NCBI GenBank assembly: GCA_903921205.1
Contig: CAIXPF010000157.1
Coordinates: 1 to 63,852, forward strand
DNA from: an uncultured Acidimicrobiia bacterium
GTDB taxonomy: Bacteria; Actinomycetota; Acidimicrobiia; Acidimicrobiales; CAIXPF01
Direction: 5' to 3'
Length of the DNA stretch: 63,852 bases
In this document: positions 42,003-51,150 of the stretch, piece by piece
How positions within the stretch are numbered: position 1 is the first letter of the stretch
Layout: the number at the start of each line of letters is the position of its first letter
Translations under genes and position numbers: made by a program
The notes under the pieces: generated by a model
Told to the model about the DNA's origin: nothing
Databases searched by the model: none
The model's input: the letters and a program-made list of their open reading frames with translations, nothing else

Positions 42003-43915
42003 GCGCCGACCCGAGGCCGCCGTCAGCTGCCGATGCCCCGGCCGACGCGCGGCTTGGTGGTGGTGAGGGCCGGATGTCCATCGTGGGAACCGACACGGGC
42101 GGGACCTTCACCGACCTGGTCACCGCACGAGGCGACGTGGTCAAGGTCTCCTCCGACCCCGACGATCCGTCCGAGGCGGTACGGCGGGCCTTGCTGGCCC
42201 GGCCGCTCGCCGCCGCCGACGCGGTCGCAGTGCTGGCCCATGGAACGACGGTGGCCACCAACGCCCTGCTGGAGCGACGCGGCGCGACGGTCGCGCTGGT
42301 CGCCTCGGCCGGTTTCGAGGACGTCGTCGAGATCGCCCGTCAGGACCGCCCGTCGCTCTATGACGCGTTGGTTGACCGACCCGAGCCGTTGGTGCCGCGA
42401 CACCTGCGTCACGGGGTGTCCGGCCGCCTCGACGCCCGGGGCGTCGAACTGGAACCGTGCGATCCGGCCACGATCCCAGCGATCGACCCTGCGGCCGAGG
42501 CCGTGGCCGTCTGCCTGCACCACAGCGACCTCGAGCCCGGCCATGAGCGGCTCGTCGCCGCGGCATTGCGGCGGCGCGGTCACGACGTGTCGGTGTCCCA
42601 CGAGGTCTCGCCGGAGTTCCGGGAGTACGAACGCACGGTCACCACGGTGATCAACGCCTACCTCCGGCCGCTGTGCCGGGGCTACCTCGCCCGGTTGGCG
42701 TCCCTCGCCGGTGAGATCCGGGTGATGACCTCGGCCGGCGGGCTCGTCGACGCCGCCGAGGCGGCCGACCGCCCGGTCACCCTGTTGCTGTCGGGCCCCG
42801 CCGGTGGGGTGCGCGCCGCCGCAGCGGCCGCCGTCGCCGCAGGGTTCTCCGACGCGGTCACCTTCGACATGGGCGGTACCAGCACCGACGTCTGCCTGGT
42901 TCTCGACGGCGCGCCCGAGCCTGCGGCATGGCGCGACGTGGCCGGCTTCCCGGTCCGGGTCCCTTCGCTCGACGTGCACACCATCGGCGCGGGTGGCGGC
43001 TCGATCGCCCGGATCGACGCCGGCGGGGCACTGCAGGTCGGACCGCGCAGCGCCGGGGCGCGGCCCGGGCCGGCCTGCTACGGCCGGGGTGGCACCGAGC
43101 CGACGGTGACCGACGCCAACCTGGTGCTGGGGCGGATCCCGGCGTCGGCCCACTTCGGCGACCTGCCCCGCCTCGATCCGGCTGCGGCTCGTGCGGCGCT
43201 CGTCGCGGCCGGTGCCGATGCTGCGGACGTGGTGGCGGTCGTCAACGCCAACATGGAGCAGGCCATCCGCCAGGTGACGGTGGAACGGGGGGTGGACCCG
43301 TCAGGTCTGGCGCTGGTGGCCTTCGGCGGCGCGGGCCCGCTGCACGCCTGTGACCTGGCCGATGCGTTGGACATGGCCGCGGTGGTGATCCCCGCCCGCG
43401 CCGGGGTGCTCTCCGCCGTCGGTCTGCTCAGCGCGCCCCGTCAGCGCGACCTGGTGCGTTCGTGGCCCACCCCGGCCGACCATGGTGGGGTCGCCGCCGC
43501 GCTGGCCGCGCTGGCGGCCGAGGCCGCCGCTGCGGTCGGTGGCCTGCTCGAACAGGCCGAGGTGGCCGTCGATGCCCGATACCGGGGGCAGAGCCACGAG
43601 CTGACCGTACCGTTCGGTGTGCTCGGTACTGCGGTGGTGACGGAACAGTCGATCGTCGCGGCATTCGGTGAACGCCACCGTGCCTTCAACGGGTTCGACC
43701 GGCCCGATGCCCCGGTGGAGGTGATCGCGCTGCGGGCCCGGGCGTCGGGCGTGGTGCCGATCCGGTTCGGAGATCTGCCGGTACCGGACCGCCCGGCGGT
43801 GCGGGGCCCGGCCGTACTCGAGGAGCCGGACTGTACGGTATGGATACCATCCGGTTGGGTGGGTGAGGCCGGGGGCGGCGGTGCCCTGGTCCTGCGCCGG
43901 GAGAACCGGCCGTGA
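41999..43915 (+). CDS. hyuA: Hydantoinase/oxoprolinase A subunit (HyuA)
   Basis: 638 residues, ATP-dependent N-methylhydantoinase/5-oxoprolinase A-type. Actin-like phosphate motif VGTDTGGTFTDLV, ATNALLERRG, SGPAGGVRAA, TFDMGGTSTDVCLV and GGAGPLHACDLAD are all present. It pairs with HyuB to open cyclic imides, using ATP. The first ~25 residues are disordered; an internal ATG at codon 26 is possible. ATGA overlap with the amidase. Confidence 0.94.
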   Translation: MSADPRPPSAADAPADARLGGGEGRMSIVGTDTGGTFTDLVTARGDVVKVSSDPDDPSEAVRRALLARPLAAADAVAVLAHGTTVATNALLERRGATVALVASAGFEDVVEIARQDRPSLYDALVDRPEPLVPRHLRHGVSGRLDARGVELEPCDPATIPAIDPAAEAVAVCLHHSDLEPGHERLVAAALRRRGHDVSVSHEVSPEFREYERTVTTVINAYLRPLCRGYLARLASLAGEIRVMTSAGGLVDAAEAADRPVTLLLSGPAGGVRAAAAAAVAAGFSDAVTFDMGGTSTDVCLVLDGAPEPAAWRDVAGFPVRVPSLDVHTIGAGGGSIARIDAGGALQVGPRSAGARPGPACYGRGGTEPTVTDANLVLGRIPASAHFGDLPRLDPAAARAALVAAGADAADVVAVVNANMEQAIRQVTVERGVDPSGLALVAFGGAGPLHACDLADALDMAAVVIPARAGVLSAVGLLSAPRQRDLVRSWPTPADHGGVAAALAALAAEAAAAVGGLLEQAEVAVDARYRGQSHELTVPFGVLGTAVVTEQSIVAAFGERHRAFNGFDRPDAPVEVIALRARASGVVPIRFGDLPVPDRPAVRGPAVLEEPDCTVWIPSGWVGEAGGGGALVLRRENRP

Positions 43916-45516
43916 GCGCCGAGCGGGCGACCACCTTGGGACCTGCGGCGCTGCAGATCCTCATCGCCCGGTTGTCGGGCGTGGCCCGGGAGATGTCGGC
44001 GGTACTGCGGCGGGCCTCCTACAGTCCGAACATCAAGGAACGGGCCGATTTCTCGTGCGCGCTGTTCACCCCGGACGGCGAGTTGCTGGTCCAGGCCGAG
44101 AACATCCCTGTCCACCTCGGCTCGATGCCCGCCTCGGTTGCAGCCGTGATCGAGCGGTTCGCCGGTCGGCTCCGTCCCGGTGACCAGGTGGCGGTCAACG
44201 ACCCCTTCAGCGGTGGCACCCACCTCAACGACATCACCATCGTGGCCCCCTGCTTCGTCGGGTGGGCCGAGCGCGAAGGGGACGGGACCGGTGCGACGCT
44301 GGTCGGGTGGGTGGCCAACCGCGCCCACCATGCCGATGTCGGTGGTGCGGCACCGGGCTCGATGCCGGCCCAGGCCACCGAGATCTTCCAGGAAGGACTC
44401 CGGCTGCCGCCGGTGGTGGTCGACGAGGCGGTGCGCGAGATCCTGTTGGCCAACAGCCGGACCCCCCAGGAGCGCGCCGGTGATCTCGACGCGCAGTTGG
44501 GGGCCAACCGGGTCGGTGTGGCCCGTCTCGCACGTTTCGCCGGGCAACCGCTGGCTGAGGTGGTGGCCTACGGCGAGCGGCGGATGCGTGCGGCGATCCG
44601 GGCGGTGGGCGACGGGGAATGGCGTTTCGCCGACCAGCTCGACAGTGCAGGCTCCGGTGCAGGCTCCGGTGCAGATGACCCGGTACCGCTCGCGGTCCGC
44701 ATCGCCATCAGCGGCGACGAGGTGCTGGTGGACTTCACCGGCTCGGCCCCGCAGACCCGCGGCAATGTCAACGCAGTCGCCGCGGTGACCACGTCGGCCG
44801 TGGCGTTCGCGTTGCGGAGCGCGCTCGATCCGACGATGCCGGCCAATGGCGGCACGATGCGGCCGGTGCGGCTGATCATCCCGGCACGATCGGTGCTGGC
44901 CGCCGAGGCCCCCGCTGCGGTGGCGGCCGGCAACGTCGAGGTGAGCCAACGCGTGGCCGACCTGTGCCTCGGAGCTCTGGCCGCCGCTTGCGCCGAGCGG
45001 GTCGGGGCCGCGTCGCAGGGCACGATGAACAACCTCCTCATCGGCGGGCGGGGCTGGGTGTACTACGAGACGGTGGCGGGTGGTCAGGGCGGCCGGGCCG
45101 GCAAGCCCGGCATGAGCGGGGTCCACACCGCCATGACCAACACCAAGAACACGCCGGTGGAGGCGCTCGAACGGGCGTACCCGATGCGGGTGCTGCGCTA
45201 CCGGCTCCGGCGGGGCAGCGGTGGTGCCGGGTCGGCGCCGGGTGGTGAGGGCATCGAGCGCGACCTGTTGTTGCTCGAGGACGTCACGGTCTCGCTCATC
45301 ACCGAGCGCCGCGTCTCGCCCCCGTGGGGGCTGGCCGGCGGCGAGCCGGGTGCGGTGGGGGAGAACTGGCTCCTTCCCGGCGGGGACGAGGACCGGGCCG
45401 AACGCCTGCCCGACAAGTGCACGGTCGAGGTGCGCGCCGGTGACGTGCTGCGGATGCTCACTCCCGGCGGCGGGGGCTGGGGCCGCGCGTCCGGATCCGA
45501 TCGCGCCGCGGGGTAG
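43912..45516 (+). CDS. hyuB: Hydantoinase/oxoprolinase B subunit (HyuB)
   Basis: 534 residues. SPNIKERADFSCALFTPDGELLVQAENIPVHLGSMPASV, NDPFSGGTHLNDITIV, GWVANRAHHADVGGAAPGSMP and the C-terminal GGRAGKPGMSGVHTAMTNTKNTPVEALERAYPMRVLRYRLR are classic HyuB. It includes a small internal GSGAGSGA insertion coded by a 12-bp repeat. GTGA overlap with hyuA. The last gene of the four-gene operon. Confidence 0.94.
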   Translation: MSAERATTLGPAALQILIARLSGVAREMSAVLRRASYSPNIKERADFSCALFTPDGELLVQAENIPVHLGSMPASVAAVIERFAGRLRPGDQVAVNDPFSGGTHLNDITIVAPCFVGWAEREGDGTGATLVGWVANRAHHADVGGAAPGSMPAQATEIFQEGLRLPPVVVDEAVREILLANSRTPQERAGDLDAQLGANRVGVARLARFAGQPLAEVVAYGERRMRAAIRAVGDGEWRFADQLDSAGSGAGSGADDPVPLAVRIAISGDEVLVDFTGSAPQTRGNVNAVAAVTTSAVAFALRSALDPTMPANGGTMRPVRLIIPARSVLAAEAPAAVAAGNVEVSQRVADLCLGALAAACAERVGAASQGTMNNLLIGGRGWVYYETVAGGQGGRAGKPGMSGVHTAMTNTKNTPVEALERAYPMRVLRYRLRRGSGGAGSAPGGEGIERDLLLLEDVTVSLITERRVSPPWGLAGGEPGAVGENWLLPGGDEDRAERLPDKCTVEVRAGDVLRMLTPGGGGWGRASGSDRAAG

Positions 45517-45560
45517 GCCCGAACAGTCGCGGGTGGTCAGTCCTGGGTCGTCGGGGCCGC

Positions 45561-46025
45561 TCAGGCCCCGCTTTCGGCGCCTTCGACGAGGTCGGCGAGC
45601 CGCTGCAGGGTCTGCTCCATGTGCGGTGGATGGCGGCGGGGGTAGCCGACGAGCTCGATGAGCGGCGGGAACCGCGAGCACGACCAGTCGAAGGTCTCCG
45701 TCACCCGGGTACCGCCGTCGGCCGGTTCGAGCTCGTAGCGCCAGCGGTGCCCGCCGAAATGGGCCCAGGCCAGCAGACGATCGCGTTCGTACTCGACCAC
45801 GGTGTTGGCGATCCGGTAGGGCACCCACAGTCGCATGTCCATGCCGAAGGTGTCGCCGAGCTGCAGGTGCTGCTCGGGCCCGCGCGCCGCACGAACCGTC
45901 CCCGAACCGTCGATGTCGGGGTGGCGGGCCGGGTTGTCGATGATGGCGAAGATCGCCGCCGCCGGGGCGTGGATGACACGCGACACCGAGACCTGACGAC
46001 GCGGCACGGACGGGTTCGGGGCCAT
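45561..46025 (-). CDS. SRPBCC-family protein (START/polyketide-cyclase-like)
   Basis: 154 residues. Starts VSVSRVIHAPAAAIFAIIDNPARHPDIDGSG and continues RYELEPADGGTRVTETFDWS, the helix-grip fold that binds small hydrophobic ligands. Function unknown. It follows the TIGR01777 gene by 8 bp and is probably co-expressed; SRPBCC and TIGR01777 proteins are often found together. Confidence 0.85.
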   Translation of the reverse strand: MAPNPSVPRRQVSVSRVIHAPAAAIFAIIDNPARHPDIDGSGTVRAARGPEQHLQLGDTFGMDMRLWVPYRIANTVVEYERDRLLAWAHFGGHRWRYELEPADGGTRVTETFDWSCSRFPPLIELVGYPRRHPPHMEQTLQRLADLVEGAESGA

Positions 46026-46033
46026 AGCGCCGC

Positions 46034-46948
46034 TCAGCTCGCCGCGGCGGTGCCGCCGCCGAGGACGTACTGGAACGCCGAGGCCAGATCGGGATGGCGG
46101 AACCGGTAGCCGGCGTCGAGCAGGGCCTGGGGCACGACCCGGGCCGAGGTGAACAGCAGTGCGTCGGCGAGCTCGCCGCCCAGCAGCAGCTTCGGCCCGA
46201 ACGACGGCACCGGCAGCAGGGTGGGGCGGTGCAGCGCCTGGCCGAGCGCCTTGGTGAACTCGGCGTTGGTGGCCGGGGCAGGGGCGGTCAGGTTGACCGC
46301 GCCGGAGACCGGGTGCTCGAGCAGGAACTCGATGGCACCGACCTCGTCGGCGAGGGAGATCCAGCTCCAGTAGGCCCGGCCGCTGCCCATCTTGCCGCCG
46401 AGCCCGAAGCGGAACAGCGGCAACATCTTGCCCAGGGCGCCGCCCCGATCGGCCAGGACCACGCCGGTACGGAGGTGGGCGACCCGGATGCCGGCCGCGC
46501 TCGCTGCGCCGGTGGCGCTCTCCCACTTCCGGCAGATGTCGGCGAGGAAGCCGCTGCCGGCGTCGGACTGCTCGGTGAGGACCTGGTCGCCCCGCTCGCC
46601 GTAGAAGCCCACCGCCGACCCGGACAGCAACACCTGGGGTTTGCGGTCCATCCCGGCGATCGTCTCGGCGAGCAGCGAGGTCGTGGCGACCCGGCTGTCG
46701 AGCAGCTCGCGTTTGTAGGCGTCGGTCCAGCGCTTGTCGCCGATCCCTGCGCCCGAGAGGTTCACCACGGCGTCGACGCCCTCGAGCTGTGCGGGGTCGA
46801 GGGAACCGGCGGTCGGGTCCCAGGAGATCTCGCCGGGCCGAGCGGACGGCCGGCGTACCAGCTTGGACACCTGGTGGCCCGATCGGGCCAGGGACTGGCA
46901 CAGGGCGGTGCCGATCAGGCCACTTGCTCCACTGACGGCGACGTGCAT
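46034..46948 (-). CDS. TIGR01777-family NAD(P)-binding protein (epimerase-like)
   Basis: 304 residues, extended SDR. Rossmann VSGASGLIGTALCQSL, NLSGAGIGDKRWT, GSAVGFYGERGD (Tyr of active site), RTGVVLADRGGALGKMLPLFRFGLGG and the C-terminal DUF1731-like VPSFGPKLLLGGELADALLFTSARVVPQALLDAGYRF. Some relatives (YfcH, SulA-like) affect cell division; true function is unknown. CGGAGAG precedes the ATG as SD. Upstream 46949-47170 (222 bp) holds no gene. Confidence 0.9.
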   Translation of the reverse strand: MHVAVSGASGLIGTALCQSLARSGHQVSKLVRRPSARPGEISWDPTAGSLDPAQLEGVDAVVNLSGAGIGDKRWTDAYKRELLDSRVATTSLLAETIAGMDRKPQVLLSGSAVGFYGERGDQVLTEQSDAGSGFLADICRKWESATGAASAAGIRVAHLRTGVVLADRGGALGKMLPLFRFGLGGKMGSGRAYWSWISLADEVGAIEFLLEHPVSGAVNLTAPAPATNAEFTKALGQALHRPTLLPVPSFGPKLLLGGELADALLFTSARVVPQALLDAGYRFRHPDLASAFQYVLGGGTAAAS

Positions 46949-47170
46949 GGTTCTCTCCGGGGCGTTCGGTGGCGGGCCCGACCCGGGAACGGGCGAAGCC
47001 GGATCGTGCATCCGTCTCAAGCCTCCGCTGCGCCGAGGCATTCCCGATCGGGCGGATTTCCCGTCGCCGCCGGTGACGGGCGCCTCTCTAAGCTGATCGG
47101 GTCCGGTCCGATCCGGCACTGCGGCCCCGACCCGCCCGGCTGACCGCCTGCCCGACCCGAAAGGCCTCCC

Positions 47171-48040
47171 ATGTCCGTCCTCCCGGTCGTCACGAGTGCG
47201 GCGACGTTCACCGGAACGGGCGGGGTGACCCTGTTCCGACGGATCTGGGAACCCGACGGCGAGGTGCGGGCCGTGGTGGTGCTCGCCCATGGGCTCGGCG
47301 AGCACAGCGGCCGGTACGACCAGGTCGCCCGGCGCCTGGCGTCGCACGGTTTCGCCGTCTGGGCCCTTGATCATCGTGGCCACGGCCGCTCTGCCGGGCG
47401 GCGGGTCTACGTCGAGCGGTTCGCGGCGTACGAGGACGATCTCGAGTTGTTGCGATGCCAGGCGGTCGAGGCCCATCCCGGCCTGCCGCGGGTACTGCTC
47501 GGCCATTCCATGGGTGGAGCGATCGCGCTCGGCCATGTCATCGACCATCCCGGGGCCTTCGATGCGCTGGTGCTGTCCGGCCCGCTCACCGACGCCGCCC
47601 ACGGGCTGCCGGCCGCGGCGGTGCTGGCCGGTCGTTGGCTGGCCAGGGTCGCGCCGACCCTGCCGTTGGTGCGTCTCGACGCCACCGCGGTCAGTCGTGA
47701 CCCTGCGGTGGTACAGGCCTATCTCGACGATCCGCTGGTGTGCCGGGGCCGCCTGACCACCGGATTGGGCAACCAGCTGGTAGTCCGAACCGCCCGGTTC
47801 GCCCGCGAGGTGGGCGCACTGCAGCTGCCGGTGCTGGTGGTTCACGGCACGGCCGACCGGCTGGTGCCGATCGACACCAGCCGGGAGCTGGTTCCGCGGT
47901 TCGGTTCGGCCGATGTCACCCTGGTCGAACAACCCGGCCTCTACCATGAGGTGCTCAACGAGCCGGAACGCGAGGCGGTGTTGACGGTGATCATCGACTG
48001 GATCGACCAGCGGCTACCGACGATGGGGGTGCAACCGTGA
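47171..48040 (+). CDS. Alpha/beta hydrolase (monoacylglycerol lipase-like)
   Basis: 289 residues. VVVLAHGLGEHSGRYDQVARRLASHGFAVWALDHRGHGRSAGRR, nucleophile GHSMGG, acid in HGTADRLVPI and His in GLYHEVLNE, all in the order of monoacylglycerol lipases/lysophospholipases. Expected to cleave a monoacylglycerol or similar ester in the cytoplasm. Modest SD (GAAAGG). It overlaps the following membrane micro-protein by 4 bp. Confidence 0.92.
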   Translation: MSVLPVVTSAATFTGTGGVTLFRRIWEPDGEVRAVVVLAHGLGEHSGRYDQVARRLASHGFAVWALDHRGHGRSAGRRVYVERFAAYEDDLELLRCQAVEAHPGLPRVLLGHSMGGAIALGHVIDHPGAFDALVLSGPLTDAAHGLPAAAVLAGRWLARVAPTLPLVRLDATAVSRDPAVVQAYLDDPLVCRGRLTTGLGNQLVVRTARFAREVGALQLPVLVVHGTADRLVPIDTSRELVPRFGSADVTLVEQPGLYHEVLNEPEREAVLTVIIDWIDQRLPTMGVQP

Positions 48041-48126
48041 GCACGCGCATGTTGTTGGCGGCGTCGCTGGCGCTGGGGCTGGCCATCCTTGCGGCCTTCG
48101 CCCTGCAGATGTTGTTGGCTCGCTGA
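48037..48126 (+). CDS. 29-residue single-pass membrane micro-protein
   Basis: GTG 48037 overlaps the lipase stop (GTGA) and encodes a 29-residue peptide that is one hydrophobic helix (LLAASLALGLAILAAFALQMLLA) ending in Arg. It is too short for most gene callers. Coupling to the lipase suggests a membrane adaptor or anchor for it. Translation is inferred from the overlap geometry only. Confidence 0.5.
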   Translation: MSTRMLLAASLALGLAILAAFALQMLLAR

Positions 48127-48217
48127 CCGTTCGGCCTGCCGGCCCCCGCAGCAGGCCGCGGTGAGCCGAACACGGTCGGTAGCATGACGCCGCGGCCCGA
48201 ACGGAAGTGGTGATCGA

Positions 48218-49630
48218 GTGTCCGACCAGGTGAACAACCATGACGTCGTGATCGTCGGTGGCGGGCCCGGCGGGTATGCCGCCGCCCTGTACGGGGCGTC
48301 GGCCGGGCTCGACATCGCCCTGGTGGAGCGGTCGAAGGTCGGCGGGACCTGTTTGCACGTCGGCTGCATCCCGGCCAAGGAGTTGCTCGAGACCGCTGCG
48401 GTGTTCCGGCACGTGCGTGACGCAGCGCAGTTCGGCATCAACGCCGGCCCGCCCTCGCTGGACTGGTCGGTCACCCTCGAACGCAAGCAGCGCATCATCG
48501 ACCAACTGTGGAAGGGCCTGGCGGCTCTGCTGAAGGGACGCAAGGTCACCGTTTACGAGGGAACCGGCCGCCTGAACCCCGACCGCAGTGTGACCGTCAC
48601 CGCCGCCGACGGCGCTACCACGTCGGTGCGGGCCGGGAACGTGGTGCTGGCTGCCGGTTCGGTGCCGCGCACGATCCCCGGCTTCGAGGTCGACGGTCGC
48701 CTGGTCACCACCTCCGACGAGATGCTCTCCATCGATCGCCTTCCGACCTCGGCCGTGGTCATCGGCGGCGGAGCCATCGGCTGTGAGTTCGCCTCGATGA
48801 TGGCCGATCTCGGTACCCGGGTGACCATCCTCGAGGCGATGGACAAGATCCTGCCCGGCTGCGACAAGGACGTGGCCGACGTCGTGGTCCGTAGCTTCAA
48901 GAAGCGGGGCATCACCATCCGCACCGGGGTGCCGGTACGTGGGCACCGTCCGAGCGCCGATGGACGCAGCACCACGGTCGACTTCGGCGAGGGCGAGTCG
49001 ATCGAGGTGCAGACCGTGGTCGTCTCTATCGGTCGCCGGCCCTTTCCGGACCTGCTCGGCCTCGAGGCGACCGGGGTGGCGGTCGACCAGCGTGGCTTCG
49101 TGCAGGTAGATCCGCTGTGCCGAACCACGGTCGCAGGGGTCCACGCCGTCGGCGACCTGATCGCCACGCCGCAGTTGGCCCACGTCGCCTTCGTCGAGGG
49201 CATGACGGTGATCAAGGACATCCTCGGCGAGGCACCGTTGCCGGTCGACTACGAGCGGATCCCTTGGGCGATCTACTGCCATCCGGAGGTGGCCTTTGCC
49301 GGCTACTCGGAGGAGCAGGCCGTGGCCAAGGGCTACGACGTGGTCACCTCGAAGCACCGTCACGCCGGCAACGGCCGGGCGATGATCATCGGGGACACCG
49401 AGGGCATCGTCAAGGTCATCGCCGAACGCCGGCCCGACGGGACCGGCGGTCGGGTACTGGGCGTGCACATGGTCGGCCCGTGGGCCACCGAGCAGCTCGG
49501 CCAGGGTTACCTCGCCGTCAACTGGGAGGCCACCGTCGACGAGGTCGCCCACTTCATCCAGCCACATCCGACCATCAGTGAGCTCTTCGGCGAGTCGATG
49601 TTGTCCCTGACCGGTCGGTCCCTGCACTGA
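48218..49630 (+). CDS. lpdA: Dihydrolipoamide dehydrogenase (E3)
   Basis: 470 residues. FAD-binding GGGPGGYAAALYGASAG, redox disulfide GGTCLHVGCIPAKELL, NAD site VIGGGAIGCEFASMMADLG, second FAD motif GVHAVGDLI, and the C-terminal His-Glu base in FIQPHPTISELF. Re-oxidises dihydrolipoamide of 2-oxoacid dehydrogenases. It is followed by an E2 gene and the lipoate-synthesis fusion. GTG start with a GGAAGTGG-like SD. Confidence 0.96.
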   Translation: MSDQVNNHDVVIVGGGPGGYAAALYGASAGLDIALVERSKVGGTCLHVGCIPAKELLETAAVFRHVRDAAQFGINAGPPSLDWSVTLERKQRIIDQLWKGLAALLKGRKVTVYEGTGRLNPDRSVTVTAADGATTSVRAGNVVLAAGSVPRTIPGFEVDGRLVTTSDEMLSIDRLPTSAVVIGGGAIGCEFASMMADLGTRVTILEAMDKILPGCDKDVADVVVRSFKKRGITIRTGVPVRGHRPSADGRSTTVDFGEGESIEVQTVVVSIGRRPFPDLLGLEATGVAVDQRGFVQVDPLCRTTVAGVHAVGDLIATPQLAHVAFVEGMTVIKDILGEAPLPVDYERIPWAIYCHPEVAFAGYSEEQAVAKGYDVVTSKHRHAGNGRAMIIGDTEGIVKVIAERRPDGTGGRVLGVHMVGPWATEQLGQGYLAVNWEATVDEVAHFIQPHPTISELFGESMLSLTGRSLH

Positions 49631-49686
49631 CCTGCCGGTCGACCCGACCGCCACCCCCGCCCGAACCCACAGTGAGGTAGTCGTCC

Positions 49687-51150
49687 ATGGCCGAGATCGT
49701 GATGCCGCAGTTGGGTGAGACCGTCACCGAGGGCACCATCACCAAATGGTTCAAGCAGATCGGTGACACGGTGGCGGAGGACGAGATCCTCTTCGAGGTG
49801 TCCACCGACAAGGTCGACTCCGAGGTGCCGGCCACTGCGGCGGGCATCCTGACCGAGATCCGGGTACCCGAGGGGGTCACGGTGGAGGTGGGCACGATCC
49901 TGGCGGTACTCGGTGGCGCCGTCGCCGCGGTCGCACCGGCTGCCGTGCCCGTCGCTGCGGCGGCTGCCGCGCCCCCGCCCCCGCCGGCTCCGGCTCCCGT
50001 CGCCCCGGCTCCGCCCGCTCCCGTCCAGGTCGCCCCGGTCGCGCCGGCTCCGGTCCAGACCATGGCGGTTGCGGCGCAGGACGACGAGGACGACGTCGAC
50101 ACCGGTGATGGGCGTCTGCTGTCGCCGATCGTGCGGCGCCTCGCCCGCGAGCACGGTGTCGATCTCGATGCGGTCGAGGGCACCGGCGTCGGCGGCAGGC
50201 TCACCCGCGGGGACGTGCAACGGGCCATCGACAAGGGCACCCCGGCGGAGGCTGCTGCACCTGCCGCCGCACCCGCCGCACCCGTCGTCGCTGCTGCTCC
50301 CGCCGCGGTGCCGGCCCCGCCGGTTGCGCCCGTCGCCCCCGCTGCGCCGGCACCCGTCTCCGCAGCCCCCGTCGCGCCCGCTGTGGCGTCCGTGCCGGCA
50401 CGGTCCCCCGCCGCCCCGGTGGGAGTGCTCCCGCGCGGGGGACAGCGGGTTCCGCTCAACCGCATCCGCAAGCTCACCGGTGACCACATGGTGATGTCCA
50501 AGGCCACCTCGGCCCACACGCTCACCGTCATGGAGGCCGACTTCGAGGGCGTGGACCGGGTCCGTCGGGTGCTGCGTGACCAGTGGAAGGCGACCGAGGG
50601 GTTCAGCCTCACCTATCTGCCCTTCATCGCCCGGGCGGCCTCCGATGCCATCGCCGAGTATCCGTTCATGAACGCCTCGGTCGGCGACGGCGAGTTGATC
50701 GTGCACGGCGAGGTCAATCTCGGTATCGCCGTCGACCTCAGCTTCGAGGGCCTCGTGGCGCCGGTCGTCCGCCAGGCCGACGGCAAGCGGCTGCGGGCCA
50801 TCGCCCGGGAGATCCACGACCTCGCCGGGCGGGCGCGGTCGCGACAGTTGCGGCCCGACGACGTCACCGGCGGCACCTTCACCCTCACGAACCCGGGCCA
50901 GTACGGGACGATGATGCAGTTCCCGATCATCAACCAGCCGCAGGTGGCGATCCTGTCGACCGACGGGGTCCGGCGGAAGCCGTGGGTGGTGACCGATGCC
51001 CACGGAGCCGAGTCGATCGCGATCCGGCCCATCGGGTTGCTGGCGCTCGCCTGGGATCACCGGGCGTTCGACGGCGCCTATGCCGCAGCGTTCCTCGACC
51101 GGCTCCGTGACATCATCGAGACCCGGGACTGGTCAGCCGAGGTCCTGTGA
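49687..51150 (+). CDS. Dihydrolipoamide acyltransferase (E2), SucB-type
   Basis: 487 residues. One lipoyl domain with the lipoylated Lys in FEVSTDKVDSEVP, a Pro/Ala hinge (~90-150), peripheral-subunit-binding domain (LLSPIVRRLAREHGVDLDAVEGTGVGGRLTRGDVQRAI), a second Pro/Ala hinge, and the catalytic domain ending in DHRAFDGAYAAAFL (His/Asp motif). In actinobacteria such E2s serve pyruvate and 2-oxoglutarate complexes. E1 is not in the window. Confidence 0.94.
   Translation: MAEIVMPQLGETVTEGTITKWFKQIGDTVAEDEILFEVSTDKVDSEVPATAAGILTEIRVPEGVTVEVGTILAVLGGAVAAVAPAAVPVAAAAAAPPPPPAPAPVAPAPPAPVQVAPVAPAPVQTMAVAAQDDEDDVDTGDGRLLSPIVRRLAREHGVDLDAVEGTGVGGRLTRGDVQRAIDKGTPAEAAAPAAAPAAPVVAAAPAAVPAPPVAPVAPAAPAPVSAAPVAPAVASVPARSPAAPVGVLPRGGQRVPLNRIRKLTGDHMVMSKATSAHTLTVMEADFEGVDRVRRVLRDQWKATEGFSLTYLPFIARAASDAIAEYPFMNASVGDGELIVHGEVNLGIAVDLSFEGLVAPVVRQADGKRLRAIAREIHDLAGRARSRQLRPDDVTGGTFTLTNPGQYGTMMQFPIINQPQVAILSTDGVRRKPWVVTDAHGAESIAIRPIGLLALAWDHRAFDGAYAAAFLDRLRDIIETRDWSAEVL

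Noticed and set aside
46949..47170. A gene or RNA in the 222-bp gap before the lipase
   Set aside because: Short frames only, without start signals, and no strong long hairpin apart from GC-rich local dyads.
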